64,000 bases of DNA from Clostridium beijerinckii (GCA_003129525.1 CP029329.1:2213501-2277500); one strand, 5' to 3'; counted from the first letter of the stretch, positions 44,850-54,726 are shown. Made by a program: numbers and translations. Notes: generated from the sequence alone by a model not told the origin.

Positions 44850-45870
44850 AAATTATTATATAATACCTATATTTGTGCCACATGAAGGATGTCCTCATAA
44901 CTGTGTGTTTTGTAATCAAGACAGAATAACTGGTGCTGCAGACGATGTTACATCACAAACTGTAAGGAGTACAATAAATTATTATTTAGAAACAATACAA
45001 AATAAGAGTGCAACTATTGAGGTTTCATTCTTTGGTGGAACATTTACAGGTATAAGAGAAGAAAAACAAAAAGAACTCTTAGAAGTAGCTAAAGAGTTCA
45101 AAGATAAAAAGCATATAGATAAAATAAGGCTTTCAACAAGACCAGATTATATTAATGATTATATATTAACTTATCTTAAAGAGTATGGAGTTGATATAAT
45201 AGAACTTGGAGTTCAATCGCTTGATGAAGATGTACTAAAAAAAGCTGGAAGAGGACATAGTGCGCAAGATGTTATAAATTCATCTAGACTAATTAAAGAA
45301 TATGAATTTGTTTTAGGACATCAAATAATGCCAGGACTTCCAGGAGATACATTTGAGAAGGATATAAATACAACTAAAGCATCACTGGAGATGAAACCAG
45401 ATATTTGCAGAATATACCCATCTTTAGTTATAAGAGATACACCTATGGAAAAAATGTATAAATGTAATGAGTATGTTCCATATTCTTTAGAAGAAGCAGT
45501 GGATATAAGTAAAGTTATGTATGAGATGTATAGAAAAAATAATGTTAATGTAATAAGAATAGGACTTCAACCAACAGAAAGTATAAATGAAGGCGGAGAT
45601 ATTATAGCTGGACCATTTCATCCCTCTTTTAGGGAATTAGTTGAAGGAAGCTTATTAGTTGATATAATTTTAGAAAATATGCATGACGAAAAAGAAGCAT
45701 TAATTCTTATTAATCCTAAAGACTTAAGTAAGCTTTATGCTAATAAAAAAGTATATTTTAATAAAATTAAAGAAAATAATAAGCGTGTTGTAGTAGAACA
45801 AAATGATAAAATTGAAAGAGGGCATATAAAGCTCTGTCTAAAAGATGAAAAATTAGATATAATATATTAG
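44842..45870 (+). CDS. Elp3-like radical SAM protein
   Basis: 342 residues. The cluster motif CPHNCVFCNQ (CxxxCxxC) is close to the N-terminus (PIFVPHEG before it), with FFGGTFTG, STRPDYI, ELGVQSLDEDVLKKAGRGHSAQDV and HQIMPGLPGD typical of the Elp3/YhcC branch. There is no acetyltransferase domain, so it is shorter than true Elp3. Its position between rnc and smc is common in Clostridia. The substrate is unknown. Confidence 0.9.
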   Translation: MSKNYYIIPIFVPHEGCPHNCVFCNQDRITGAADDVTSQTVRSTINYYLETIQNKSATIEVSFFGGTFTGIREEKQKELLEVAKEFKDKKHIDKIRLSTRPDYINDYILTYLKEYGVDIIELGVQSLDEDVLKKAGRGHSAQDVINSSRLIKEYEFVLGHQIMPGLPGDTFEKDINTTKASLEMKPDICRIYPSLVIRDTPMEKMYKCNEYVPYSLEEAVDISKVMYEMYRKNNVNVIRIGLQPTESINEGGDIIAGPFHPSFRELVEGSLLVDIILENMHDEKEALILINPKDLSKLYANKKVYFNKIKENNKRVVVEQNDKIERGHIKLCLKDEKLDIIY

Positions 45871-45893
45871 CGAGAGGTTTCCTCTCGCTTTTA
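45870..45893 (+). terminator. Terminator after the radical SAM gene
   Basis: GCGAGAGG pairs with CCTCTCGC around TTT, then TTTTA. The stem starts on the last base of the stop codon. Confidence 0.85.
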
Positions 45894-45967
45894 ATATTAT
45901 AATTAAGTGTTGTATTGATATTTGTTAATCTTTACTATAAACTAAATTACAATGGGGAGTGTTTGAT

Positions 45968-46066
45968 ATGAAGAAAAAGACTAGAGAAAAAATGAAAATT
46001 GCAATGGCTATTTTCATTATAGTAATTTTTATTATAGGATTATTACCTACTATACTTTATTTGTAA
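45968..46066 (+). CDS. 32-residue single-pass membrane peptide upstream of smc
   Basis: MKKKTREKMKIAMAIFIIVI starts a frame with a basic, likely cytoplasmic head and one hydrophobic helix up to LPTILYL. A GGGGAG site lies 9 bases before the ATG, and the stop is 11 bases before smc, whose ribosome site it abuts. Size and shape recall the DUF4044 family of Firmicutes, but I cannot confirm it. Because it sits behind a terminator, it probably heads the smc transcript. Confidence 0.65.
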   Translation: MKKKTREKMKIAMAIFIIVIFIIGLLPTILYL

Positions 46067-46077
46067 GGAGTGGGCAC

Positions 46078-49000
46078 ATGTTTTTAAAATCTCTGGAAAT
46101 AAGAGGATTTAAATCCTTTGCTGATAAAACAGAATTAAAATTTAGAAAAGGTGTAACAGCAGTTGTAGGACCTAATGGAAGTGGAAAAAGTAATATTTCT
46201 GATGCTGTAAGATGGGTACTTGGAGAACAAAGTGTGAAGGTACTGCGAGGCGGAAAGATGGAGGATGTAATATTCTCTGGAACTCAGTTTAGAAAGGCTG
46301 TTGGACTGGCGCAAGTTTCACTAACACTTGATAATAGTGATGAACAATTAGCTACAGAATATAATGAAGTGACAGTATCTAGAAGAATATTTAGGTCAGG
46401 AGAATCTGAATATTTAATAAATAATTCAAAATGCAGACTTAAAGACGTAACAAATCTTTTTATGGATACAGGAATAGGAAAAGAAGGATATTCATTAATT
46501 GGACAAGGCAAAATCGAAGCCATTTTAAGTGGTAAGCCAGAAGACAGAAGATCTCTTCTAGAAGAAGCTGCAGGCATTGTAAAATTTAAGAATAGAAAAG
46601 AAGAAGCAGAAAAAAGGTTAAGTAATACTGATGATAATTTGGTTAGAATAAATGATATTTTATCAACTTATGAAGAGAGAATAGAACCTTTAAGAATTGA
46701 AAGAGAAAAAGCATTAGAGTTTAATGAATTCTCTAAGGACTTAAAGAAAAAGGAAGTATCACTTATAGTTCATACCATAAAGAATATGGAAGATGAATTA
46801 AAAGGTTTCAATGAAGATTTAGAATTGAAAATTAAGGGTATTGAAGATAAACGAAAAGAGATAGCTACTGATAAAGAAAAACTCAAGTCTTTGGAGAATA
46901 AGATAGAGGAAATAGAAAGAAAAAATTTAGAAGATAAAGAACAATATTATAATTTAAAAGAATTAGTTGGTGAAAATCAAAAAAACATTGAACTTTATAG
47001 AGAAAGAATCAAGAGTTTTGAAGAAAAAAATAATAGAAATAACTATGAATTAAGTGATATAGCAACTAAAATAAATCAAATAAATGAAAATAAAATAATA
47101 TTGGAAGAAGAATTATCTAAAAGGCTAGAAGAACAAAAGTTTAAAAATCAAGATATTGAAAAGCTAGAAGAGCACAATATAAAAAGTTCTACAGAACTTA
47201 AAAGTATTGAAGAAGAGCTTAAAGTATTAAAACAAGGAGAATTTGAATTTTTAAGAAATAATTCAGATATAAAAAATGAGATTACTATATTAAATAAAGA
47301 TATTTCACTTAGAGAAGAAAAGAAAACAATTTTAAATTCATCTATATCATCTTTAGAACATAACATAGTGATTAATTTAGGAACTTATAAGGGATTAAGT
47401 AATGATATTGAAAGTAAGAAAGATAAGATAAATGCGTTAAATCTAGAAATAGTAGAAGATAAGAAAAAAATAAGTTTACTATCCACTAATTTAATTAAAA
47501 AGGAAAATGAGCTTAGAGAATTAAATAGAATATTAACTAAACTTGATGCAAATAAGTCAATGTTAGAAAACTTAGAGAAGCACTATGAAGGGTATAATAG
47601 GTCTGTAAAATCGTTAATGGAGTCAATTCACAATGAGAAAATTACCTCAGCTCGTGATACTAAAGTTTTAGGTGAAGTTTTTACTGTTGAAAAGAATTAT
47701 GAAACGGCTATAGAAATAGCATTAGGAGCTGCAATATCTAATGTAATAACAAAAAATGAAGAAATAGCTAAAGTTCTTATTGGATATTTGAAAAAAAACA
47801 ATTTAGGACGAGCAACATTTTTGCCGATAAACATAATAAGAGGTAGAAAACTAGAGTTAGATAAAAACATTACTACAGCTAATGGTTATATTGGAATTGG
47901 AAGTGACATAATTTCTTATGATAAAGAGTATGATAATGTAATGAATTATGTACTTGGAAGAACAATAATTTGTACTAATATGGATTGTGCGCTCAAAATT
48001 GCACAGATTGGAAGATATAATTATAAGATTGTTACCTTAGAAGGTGAAGTCTTAAATCCAGGAGGATCTTTAACTGGCGGTAGCATAAAAGGAAAAAATT
48101 CTAACGTATTAGGTAGAAAAAGAGAAATTGAAGAATTAACAAAAGAAATAAATGATAAGAAAGATAATTATGAAAAATTAACGAAATTAGTGGTAGATAT
48201 TAAAGAAGAAATAAAAAACTCAGATGAAGGCATATTAAATAAAAGAGATGCAGTTCATGAAAAAAATATTGAATTAACTAAAAAAGAAAGTGAAATTCAA
48301 GGCTTACAAAATGATACTGATAAATTGAAAAGAAATTTAGAAATATCTAAAGAAGAACTTGAAAGAATAGTCAATGAAAAAGAAATTATCCTTGGAAAGC
48401 TTAAAATTAAAGAAGTTGAAATTAAGTCAATTGAAAATGAAAGTACATTCAATAAAAGTAAGAGCATACACTTAGAAGAATTAATAAGAGTAAGAGTACA
48501 AGAAGTAAATGACAATGATACTAAGCTTACAGAGATGAAAATAAATAAGGCAACCTTGGACGAAGCTATTGAAAATAAAAAAAATGAATTTACGCGTCTG
48601 GAAAAAGAAATTCATAATGTATCTATTAAAAATGAAATTTTAAATAAAGAAAATTTGGAAAATAAAAATAGCATTGAAAGTTTAAATTTAAATATAAAAG
48701 TTAAAAATAAAAATATAGAAGAAAATATTAGTGACATTACTAAATTGGAATTAAAGTTTAAAAATGAAGAAATAATAAAAGAAAAACTAAAACAACAATT
48801 TAAAGAAAAAGATAATATGATAAGTAATATTTTAGATGAAATTAGCTTGAAAGAGATGGAAGTTAATAAAAGAGAAATAATTAAGGCTAAAAAGGAAACT
48901 GATAAGGAACATACTTATAAAAAACTTAATGAGGAATTGGACCTAACATATGCAGAAGCACTAGATATATGTGAACCGGTAAGTGATGAAGAAATTTTAA

Positions 49001-49641
49001 AACAAGATATTTTTGCTATAAAGAGTAAAATAACAAAACTTGGAACCGTAAATCTAGCAGCTATTGAAGAATATGAAGAAATAAAAGATAAGTATGAATT
49101 TATGGCAGCACAAGCTGAAGATTTAGAGAAAGCTAAAGAAGAATTAAATTCTGTGATTAAAGATATGACTAATGAAATGAAAATTTTATTTAGAGAAAAC
49201 TTTAAAATTCTAAATTACAACTTTAATGAGACTTTTAAAGAGTTATTTAAAGGTGGCAGTGCAGAACTTATTTTAGGGCAAGGTGATGAGCTTACAGCTA
49301 ATATTGATATAAATGTAGAGCCGCCAGGTAAAAAACTTCAAAATATAAATTTAATGTCAGGCGGAGAGAAAGTTTTATCGGCAATAGCATTACTTTTCGG
49401 AATTTTAAAAATGAAGCCAACTCCATTTTGTATATTAGATGAAATAGAAGCAGCACTAGATGATGCTAATGTTTATAGGTATGCAGAATTCTTAAAAGTA
49501 TTTTCTAAAAATACTCAATTTATAATTATAACTCATAGAAAAGGTACCATGGAAGTTAGTGACATTATATATGGTGTAACTATGGAAGAAAAAGGAATAT
49601 CAAAAGTAGTATCAGTAGACTTATCAGAAAATTTTAATTAG
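46078..49641 (+). CDS. smc: Chromosome segregation protein SMC
   Basis: 1187 residues. N-terminal Walker A GPNGSGKSNISDAVRWVLGEQ; long coiled coils on both sides of a hinge (about residues 510-680, GYNRSVKSLMES to GGSLTGGSIKGKNS); C-terminal signature LMSGGEKVLSAIAL and Walker B FCILDEIEAALDDAN. It organises and segregates the chromosome with ScpAB. AAGGAG precedes the ATG. It is followed by ftsY six bases later. Confidence 0.98.
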   Translation: MFLKSLEIRGFKSFADKTELKFRKGVTAVVGPNGSGKSNISDAVRWVLGEQSVKVLRGGKMEDVIFSGTQFRKAVGLAQVSLTLDNSDEQLATEYNEVTVSRRIFRSGESEYLINNSKCRLKDVTNLFMDTGIGKEGYSLIGQGKIEAILSGKPEDRRSLLEEAAGIVKFKNRKEEAEKRLSNTDDNLVRINDILSTYEERIEPLRIEREKALEFNEFSKDLKKKEVSLIVHTIKNMEDELKGFNEDLELKIKGIEDKRKEIATDKEKLKSLENKIEEIERKNLEDKEQYYNLKELVGENQKNIELYRERIKSFEEKNNRNNYELSDIATKINQINENKIILEEELSKRLEEQKFKNQDIEKLEEHNIKSSTELKSIEEELKVLKQGEFEFLRNNSDIKNEITILNKDISLREEKKTILNSSISSLEHNIVINLGTYKGLSNDIESKKDKINALNLEIVEDKKKISLLSTNLIKKENELRELNRILTKLDANKSMLENLEKHYEGYNRSVKSLMESIHNEKITSARDTKVLGEVFTVEKNYETAIEIALGAAISNVITKNEEIAKVLIGYLKKNNLGRATFLPINIIRGRKLELDKNITTANGYIGIGSDIISYDKEYDNVMNYVLGRTIICTNMDCALKIAQIGRYNYKIVTLEGEVLNPGGSLTGGSIKGKNSNVLGRKREIEELTKEINDKKDNYEKLTKLVVDIKEEIKNSDEGILNKRDAVHEKNIELTKKESEIQGLQNDTDKLKRNLEISKEELERIVNEKEIILGKLKIKEVEIKSIENESTFNKSKSIHLEELIRVRVQEVNDNDTKLTEMKINKATLDEAIENKKNEFTRLEKEIHNVSIKNEILNKENLENKNSIESLNLNIKVKNKNIEENISDITKLELKFKNEEIIKEKLKQQFKEKDNMISNILDEISLKEMEVNKREIIKAKKETDKEHTYKKLNEELDLTYAEALDICEPVSDEEILKQDIFAIKSKITKLGTVNLAAIEEYEEIKDKYEFMAAQAEDLEKAKEELNSVIKDMTNEMKILFRENFKILNYNFNETFKELFKGGSAELILGQGDELTANIDINVEPPGKKLQNINLMSGGEKVLSAIALLFGILKMKPTPFCILDEIEAALDDANVYRYAEFLKVFSKNTQFIIITHRKGTMEVSDIIYGVTMEEKGISKVVSVDLSENFN

Positions 49642-49647
49642 GAGGAA

Positions 49648-50562
49648 ATGAATTTGTTTGGAAATTTATTTAATAAACTAAAAGAAGGATTAACAAAGAC
49701 TAGGGATGGATTAACTGATAAAATAAATGAAGTTTTAAATTTAGCAATAACTATAGATGAGGATTTATATGATGAACTAGAAGAAATATTAATTATATCA
49801 GATGTAGGCATGGACACTACTGTAGATATTATTGAAAGATTAAGAGTGAAGATACGTAAAGAAAAAATAAATGATCCTAAAGAGGTTAAGCCTGCGCTAA
49901 AGGAAGTAATTAAAGATATATTACTTGAAGGTTCTTATGAAGATGACGAAACAGCAAAAAAAGTAATGCTTGTAATTGGCGTGAATGGTGTTGGTAAAAC
50001 TACATCTATTGGAAAGCTTGCTGCTAAAAACAGACAAGATGGAAAAAAAGTATTATTAGCTGCAGCAGATACATTTAGAGCAGCAGCTATAGATCAACTT
50101 GAAGTTTGGAGCACTAGATCAGAGGTAGATATAATAAAACATCAAGAAGGTTCAGATCCAGCGGCAGTAGTTTTTGATGCCATACAAGCAGCAAAAGCTA
50201 GAAATGTTGATTTATTAATCTGTGATACAGCAGGAAGACTTCATAATAAAAAGAATTTAATGAACGAACTTGAAAAAATAAATAGAATAATAGACAGAGA
50301 ATTAGAAGGTTATAAAAAAGAAACATTGCTTGTTTTAGATGCAACTACAGGACAAAATGCTGTAATCCAAGCTAAACACTTTATGGAGGCATGCCCTATT
50401 GATGGTATAATATTAACAAAATTAGATGGAACTGCAAAAGGCGGGGTAGTTTTATCCATAAAGCAAAGTTTAAATATCCCAGTTAGATATATAGGCGTAG
50501 GAGAAGGCATTGATGATCTCCAAAAATTTGATGCAGAAGGATTTGCTGAAGCACTAATTTAA
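49648..50562 (+). CDS. ftsY: Signal recognition particle receptor FtsY
   Basis: 304 residues. A short N domain is followed by the NG GTPase domain with GVNGVGKTTSIGKLA, DTFRAAAIDQLEVW, DTAGRLHNK and TKLDGTAKGG. Like other Gram-positive forms it lacks the long acidic A domain of E. coli. It docks the SRP-ribosome complex to the membrane; ffh lies two genes downstream. Confidence 0.97.
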   Translation: MNLFGNLFNKLKEGLTKTRDGLTDKINEVLNLAITIDEDLYDELEEILIISDVGMDTTVDIIERLRVKIRKEKINDPKEVKPALKEVIKDILLEGSYEDDETAKKVMLVIGVNGVGKTTSIGKLAAKNRQDGKKVLLAAADTFRAAAIDQLEVWSTRSEVDIIKHQEGSDPAAVVFDAIQAAKARNVDLLICDTAGRLHNKKNLMNELEKINRIIDRELEGYKKETLLVLDATTGQNAVIQAKHFMEACPIDGIILTKLDGTAKGGVVLSIKQSLNIPVRYIGVGEGIDDLQKFDAEGFAEALI

Positions 50563-50567
50563 ATCAA

Positions 50568-50742
50568 TTAACAATTGACAATTAACAGTTAACAATTGCT
50601 GAAAAGAGTGCAAAGCACAATTAGAAACTTATTAAGCACAACTAAGATCGTTTCAAACATGAGAAAAATATTAATAATTAAACGCAACTCTGGCAGGAGT
50701 TTCATCCTAAATTGTCAATTGTACATGGAGAATTGTCAATTA
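50568..50742. repeat. MITE-like element between ftsY and ylxM
   Basis: Left part TTAACAATTGACAATTAACA (50568 on) is an inverted counterpart of AATTGTCAATTGTACATGGA and AATTGTCAATTA near 50710-50742. About 175 bp, no ORF, starting six bases after the ftsY stop. A solo half of the same sequence lies at 57282-57300. Confidence 0.55.
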
Positions 50743-50766
50743 TTTAAATGTGTTAAGTAAAAGTAC

Positions 50767-50795
50767 TTGACACATATAAAAAATCCTGTTAAAAT
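50767..50795 (+). promoter_or_regulatory. ylxM-ffh promoter
   Basis: TTGACA (50767-50772), 17 bases, TAAAAT (50790-50795), 25 bases before the ylxM start. Confidence 0.7.
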
Positions 50796-50819
50796 CTTTT
50801 TTGTGGGTAAGGTGATTAA

Positions 50820-51149
50820 ATGGAAGATAGAGTTGAAATTTCGTTGCTTGTGGATTTTTATGGTCCATTATTAACACAAAAGCAAAATGAAATTATGCAG
50901 TGGTATTATAATGATGATTTATCTTTATCTGAAATAGCAGAACTCAATAAAACGAGTCGTCAGGCTACACACGATTTAATCAAGAGATGTTATAAACAAC
51001 TTCTATCCTATGAAAGTAAGCTTAACTTACTTCAAAAGAGTATGAACAGAGAAAAGGAAATTATAAATTTTTTAGAGTGTTTAAAAGATAAGTATTCCAT
51101 AAATAATGAGGATATTATAAAGTATAAAGAAAAACTAGAAAATTTATAA
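50820..51149 (+). CDS. ylxM: YlxM family helix-turn-helix protein
   Basis: 109 residues. A sigma-70 region-4-like helix-turn-helix ([40 protein letters not shown]) followed by a helical tail. The family is always found ahead of ffh and may regulate or assist SRP. The AAGGTGATT site precedes ATG 50820; ffh starts 12 bases later. Confidence 0.93.
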   Translation: MEDRVEISLLVDFYGPLLTQKQNEIMQWYYNDDLSLSEIAELNKTSRQATHDLIKRCYKQLLSYESKLNLLQKSMNREKEIINFLECLKDKYSINNEDIIKYKEKLENL

Positions 51150-51161
51150 GGAGGAGATAAC

Positions 51162-52517
51162 ATGGCTTTCGAAGGATTAGGTGAAAAATTACAGGAGACT
51201 TTCAGAAAATTAAAAGGCAAAGGAAAGTTGAATGAAAAAGATATAAAAGAAGCTATGAGAGAAGTAAAGCTTGCCTTATTAGAAGCAGATGTTAACTATA
51301 AAGTTGTTAAACAATTTATTTCTTCTGTTAGTTCTAAATGTGTTGGGAATGAAGTACTTGAAAGCTTAACACCAGGACAACATGTAATAAAAATAGTTAA
51401 TGAAGAACTTACTAATCTTATGGGTGGAAGTGAAAGTAAACTTAACTACAGTAGTTCAGGACTTACAGTTATAATGTTAGTTGGACTACAAGGAGCGGGT
51501 AAAACTACTATGTGTGGTAAGCTTGCGTTAAACCTTAGAAAAGATAATAAGAAACCATTACTTGTAGCATGTGATATTTATAGACCTGCAGCTATAAAAC
51601 AATTAGAGGTTGTAGGAAAACAAATTGAGATTCCTGTATTCTCTATGGGGGATAAAGTGAATCCAGTTGAAATTGCAAAAAAGGCAATAACTCATGCAAA
51701 AGATAATGGAAATAATGTAGTTATTATAGATACTGCAGGTAGACTTCACATTGATGAAGAATTAATGCAGGAACTAAAAAATATAAAAGAAAATGTAAAA
51801 CCATCAGAAATATTATTAGTTGTTGATTCAATGACAGGTCAAGATGCTGTTAATGTAGCAGAAAGTTTTAATAATGATTTAGACTTAAGTGGAGTTATAT
51901 TAACAAAGTTAGATGGTGATACTAGAGGTGGAGCTGCACTTTCAATCAAAAGCATAATTGATAAACCAATCAAATTCGCTGGTATTGGCGAAAAAATGAA
52001 TGATTTTGAAGTGTTCCATCCTGACAGAATGGCATCAAGAATACTTGGAATGGGTGATGTATTATCACTTATTGAAAAGGCTCAAGAAGCTATCAATGAA
52101 AAGGACGCTGCTGACTTAGGCAAGAGAATGTTAAATCAAGAATTTAATTTTGAAGATTACCTAATGGCAATGGAACAAATGAAGAAGCTTGGACCGTTAA
52201 ATAAAATTATGGAAATGATACCTGGTATGAATTCGAAAGAACTTCAAGGGGTTGATTTTGATAAAGGAACAGAAGCACTTGATAAAACTAAGGCAGTTAT
52301 TCAATCGATGACAGCTAAAGAAAGAAAAAATCCGAATCTTATAGTAAAATCGCCATCAAGAAAGAATAGAATAGCTAAAGGATCAGGTACAAGTGTTCAA
52401 GAAGTTAATAAGCTTATGAAGGGCTTTGAAATGATGAAAAAGCAAATGAAACAAATGAAGTCATTGACAAAGCAATCAAAGAAGGGCGGCGGCTTATTTG
52501 GTAAGCTACCATTCTAG
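51162..52517 (+). CDS. ffh: Signal recognition particle protein Ffh (SRP54)
   Basis: 451 residues. N domain, then G domain with GLQGAGKTTMCGKLA, DIYRPAAIKQLEVVG, DTAGRLHIDEEL and TKLDGDTRGGAALS. The C-terminal methionine-rich M domain (MEQMKKLGPLNKIMEMIPGMN to MKKQMKQMKSLTKQ) binds signal peptides and SRP RNA. It ends in KKGGGLFGKLPF. Works with FtsY (49648). Confidence 0.98.
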   Translation: MAFEGLGEKLQETFRKLKGKGKLNEKDIKEAMREVKLALLEADVNYKVVKQFISSVSSKCVGNEVLESLTPGQHVIKIVNEELTNLMGGSESKLNYSSSGLTVIMLVGLQGAGKTTMCGKLALNLRKDNKKPLLVACDIYRPAAIKQLEVVGKQIEIPVFSMGDKVNPVEIAKKAITHAKDNGNNVVIIDTAGRLHIDEELMQELKNIKENVKPSEILLVVDSMTGQDAVNVAESFNNDLDLSGVILTKLDGDTRGGAALSIKSIIDKPIKFAGIGEKMNDFEVFHPDRMASRILGMGDVLSLIEKAQEAINEKDAADLGKRMLNQEFNFEDYLMAMEQMKKLGPLNKIMEMIPGMNSKELQGVDFDKGTEALDKTKAVIQSMTAKERKNPNLIVKSPSRKNRIAKGSGTSVQEVNKLMKGFEMMKKQMKQMKSLTKQSKKGGGLFGKLPF

Positions 52518-52544
52518 AAAAAAAGACATATTTGGTTAAGTATT

Positions 52545-52694
52545 TTTATCCGATAGCTAGCATCCGTAACACGCCCACTTCTTCAAGTGGCAGATAACGG
52601 CTGCACGCTCCTGGACGAGGTGACCCTTGAGGTTATAAGTTTAACTAAGATTCAGATGGGGATCAAACCCCACCTGAATCAAGTTTCACTTGAT
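52545..52694 (-). repeat. 150-bp structured element, copy 2 (inverted)
   Basis: Reverse-strand match to 10478-10627 with 11 differences in 150 positions and no gaps. Both ends stop at the same bases. The main hairpins are retained: GATTCAGGTGGGG with CCCCATCTGAATC, ACC/GGT around the TCAA segment, and CCACTT with AAGTGG. It occupies the ffh-rpsP gap, antisense to the rpsP leader. Confidence 0.65.
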
Positions 52695-52741
52695 GCGATA
52701 CCTAAAATATATAATTATATTTAAAGGAGGTGAAATTAAAA

Positions 52742-52987
52742 ATGGCAGTAAAAATTAGATTAAGAAGAATGGGTTCTAAAAAAGCACCTTTCTATAGAAT
52801 AGTTGTTGCAGATTCAAGAGCACCAAGAGATGGTAAATTCATCGAAGAAATTGGATACTACAATCCATTAACTGAACCAGTTGACTTTAAAGTCAATGAA
52901 GAAAAAGCTACTGAATGGATTGCTAAGGGAGCACAACCAACAGATGTAATAAAAAGACTTTTCACTAATGCAGGCGTTACTAAGTAA
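52742..52987 (+). CDS. rpsP: 30S ribosomal protein S16
   Basis: 81 residues. [41 protein letters not shown] is the full conserved start. ATG 52742 follows AAAGGAGGTGA; the GTG at 52730 is part of that site. It heads the rpsP-khpA-rimM-trmD-rplS cluster. Confidence 0.97.
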   Translation: MAVKIRLRRMGSKKAPFYRIVVADSRAPRDGKFIEEIGYYNPLTEPVDFKVNEEKATEWIAKGAQPTDVIKRLFTNAGVTK

Positions 52988-52992
52988 TTTTT

Positions 52993-53035
52993 GGAGGTGA
53001 ATTCTACAATTGGTACATACTAATTGTGGACGTTT
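52993..53035 (+). promoter_or_regulatory. Ribosome site with hairpin bridge ahead of khpA
   Basis: GGAGGTGA (52993-53000) is 35 bases from the ATG, too far to act directly. A 12-bp stem (53003-53014 with 53019-53030, loop ACAT, G-T pairs included) lies between them. If folded, the remaining distance is seven bases. Compare topA. Confidence 0.6.
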
Positions 53036-53263
53036 ATGAAGGAATTAGTTGAATTTATGGCTAAATCCCTTGTTGACAACCCGGATGCAGTTACTGTTAA
53101 TGAAGTAAATGGAGAACAATCCATAATACTAAAATTAACAGTAGCACCTGAAGATATGGGTAAAATTATAGGTAAGCAAGGAAGAATTGCGAAGGCTATA
53201 AGAACAGTTATAAAAGCTGTAGCAGTTAAACAAAATAAACGAGTTATAGTAGAAATCATCTAA
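53036..53263 (+). CDS. khpA: KH-domain RNA-binding protein KhpA
   Basis: 75 residues from ATG 53036 (MKELVEFMAKSLVDNPDAV), the standard family start. The KH loop is GKIIGKQGR. KhpA pairs with KhpB in Firmicutes to bind many RNAs and affects cell division. The frame is open to a TTG at 53024. The placement between rpsP and rimM is conserved. The ribosome site is unusual (see the hairpin entry). Confidence 0.93.
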   Translation: MKELVEFMAKSLVDNPDAVTVNEVNGEQSIILKLTVAPEDMGKIIGKQGRIAKAIRTVIKAVAVKQNKRVIVEII

Positions 53264-53268
53264 AAATT

Positions 53269-53297
53269 AAGAGTTAGGGTTAACCTAACTCTTTTTA
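53269..53297 (+). terminator. Terminator after khpA
   Basis: AAGAGTTAGG (53269-53278) pairs with CCTAACTCTT (53284-53293), followed by TTT. Confidence 0.8.
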
Positions 53298-53387
53298 GGT
53301 ATATAAAATAATTAAAAACTAAATTGATGTATATTCTATAGTATATACGTTAATTATCTTAAATATATAAAAATAGAGGTGAAAACA

Positions 53388-53885
53388 ATGGATAAATTAT
53401 TTAAAATTGGTCAAATCATAAATACTCATGGAATTAAAGGTGAAGTTAAGGTTTATCCTTTAACAGAAGATGTTAATAAATTTAAACGTCTAAAAACTGT
53501 TTTAGTAGGTGGAGTAGAAAAGAATATCTTAGGAGTTAAATTTCAAAAGGATAGGGTTATATTGAAAATAGAAGGAATAGATTCTATGAATGATGCCGAA
53601 ACATATAAAGAAAAGTATATTGAAGTGCCAAGTGATAATGAACCTGAACTTCCACCAGATACTTATTATGTTTCAGATTTGAAAGAATGTACAGTATATG
53701 ATACGAATGGAAAAGAACTTGGAAAAATATTTGATATAATAAACACTCCTAATAATGATGTATATTGGATTCAAAAACCTAAAGAATTATTAATACCAGT
53801 TCTTAGAGATATAGTACTTAGCGTTGACATTAATTCTAAGAAGATAGTTATTAAACCAGTTGGTGAATGGCAAGATGAAGATTAG
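53388..53885 (+). CDS. rimM: 16S rRNA processing factor RimM
   Basis: 165 residues. N-terminal RimM domain ([22 protein letters not shown]) and C-terminal PRC-barrel ([34 protein letters not shown]). It helps mature the 30S head with S19. ATG 53388 follows GAGGTGAAAA; the GTG at 53379 is inside that site. Its last 11 bases overlap trmD. Confidence 0.95.
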   Translation: MDKLFKIGQIINTHGIKGEVKVYPLTEDVNKFKRLKTVLVGGVEKNILGVKFQKDRVILKIEGIDSMNDAETYKEKYIEVPSDNEPELPPDTYYVSDLKECTVYDTNGKELGKIFDIINTPNNDVYWIQKPKELLIPVLRDIVLSVDINSKKIVIKPVGEWQDED

Positions 53886-54594
53886 CATATTGACATTATT
53901 CCCTGAGATGTTTTCTATTTTTGAACATAGTATTATAGGAAGAGCAAGAGAAAATAATTTAGTTGACTTCAGTTTATTAAATATACGAGATTATACTTTG
54001 AATAAACATAAAAAAGTTGATGATTATCCTTACGGTGGTGGACCAGGTATGGTTATGGCACCTCAACCTATAGTGGATACCATAAGGAAAGCCAAGGAAA
54101 ATAACAAAGGCAAGGTTATATTTCTAGGGCCTAGAGGAAAGACTTTTAATCAAGAACTTGCAAAAGACCTTTGTAAAGAAGAAAATCTCATATTTCTATG
54201 TGGGCATTATGAAGGGATAGATGAGAGAGTCTATAAACACATAGATATGGAAATTTCACTTGGTGATTTTGTTTTAACTGGAGGAGAAATGGCGGCAATT
54301 CCAGTTATAGATTCCATTTTAAGACTTATTCCAGGCATTCTTGGAAAAGAAGAAAGCTTTATGGAAGAATCGTTTTATAATGGATTATTAGAATATCCTC
54401 AATATACTAGACCGGAAGATTTTGAGGGGCATAAGGTACCAGAAGTATTATTATCTGGACATCATGAAAATATAAGGAAATGGAGACGGGTTAAGTCTCT
54501 GAATATAACTAAAAAAAATAGACCGGATTTATATAAAGATATAACTTTGACTAAAGAGGATATTAAGATTTTGAAGAATAGTACAGATAAATAA
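53875..54594 (+). CDS. trmD: tRNA (guanine37-N1) methyltransferase
   Basis: 239 residues from ATG 53875 ([13 protein letters not shown]). The trefoil-knot motifs are [29 protein letters not shown] and [15 protein letters not shown]. It makes m1G37, which prevents frameshifting. It overlaps rimM by 11 bases, so translation is probably coupled. Confidence 0.96.
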   Translation: MKISILTLFPEMFSIFEHSIIGRARENNLVDFSLLNIRDYTLNKHKKVDDYPYGGGPGMVMAPQPIVDTIRKAKENNKGKVIFLGPRGKTFNQELAKDLCKEENLIFLCGHYEGIDERVYKHIDMEISLGDFVLTGGEMAAIPVIDSILRLIPGILGKEESFMEESFYNGLLEYPQYTRPEDFEGHKVPEVLLSGHHENIRKWRRVKSLNITKKNRPDLYKDITLTKEDIKILKNSTDK

Positions 54595-54614
54595 AATATA
54601 ATACATAATTTTTG

Positions 54615-54643
54615 TTGAAAAATAAAAAAATATGTGATATGAT
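54615..54643 (+). promoter_or_regulatory. rplS promoter
   Basis: TTGAAA (54615-54620), 17 bases, TATGAT (54638-54643). Confidence 0.6.
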
Positions 54644-54660
54644 TAAAAACGTGTTAGTAC

Positions 54661-54700
54661 GGGCGTTCCTCTGTCAGTATATTTTATGTTAAGAACGTCA
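54661..54700 (+). promoter_or_regulatory. Putative L19 leader hairpin
   Basis: In the 5' leader of rplS, GGCGTTC pairs with GAACGTC (one G-T) around an inner T-rich region. Firmicutes have a known L19 leader RNA at this site that lets L19 control its own synthesis; this hairpin is in the right place but I cannot score it against the model. Confidence 0.5.
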
Positions 54701-54726
54701 AATTATCTTTAAGGAGGGAATACACA

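Noticed and set aside
45968-46066. Part of the smc leader only
   Set aside because: The start, basic head, single helix and ribosome site fit a real small gene better than chance, so it was kept as a CDS at moderate confidence.
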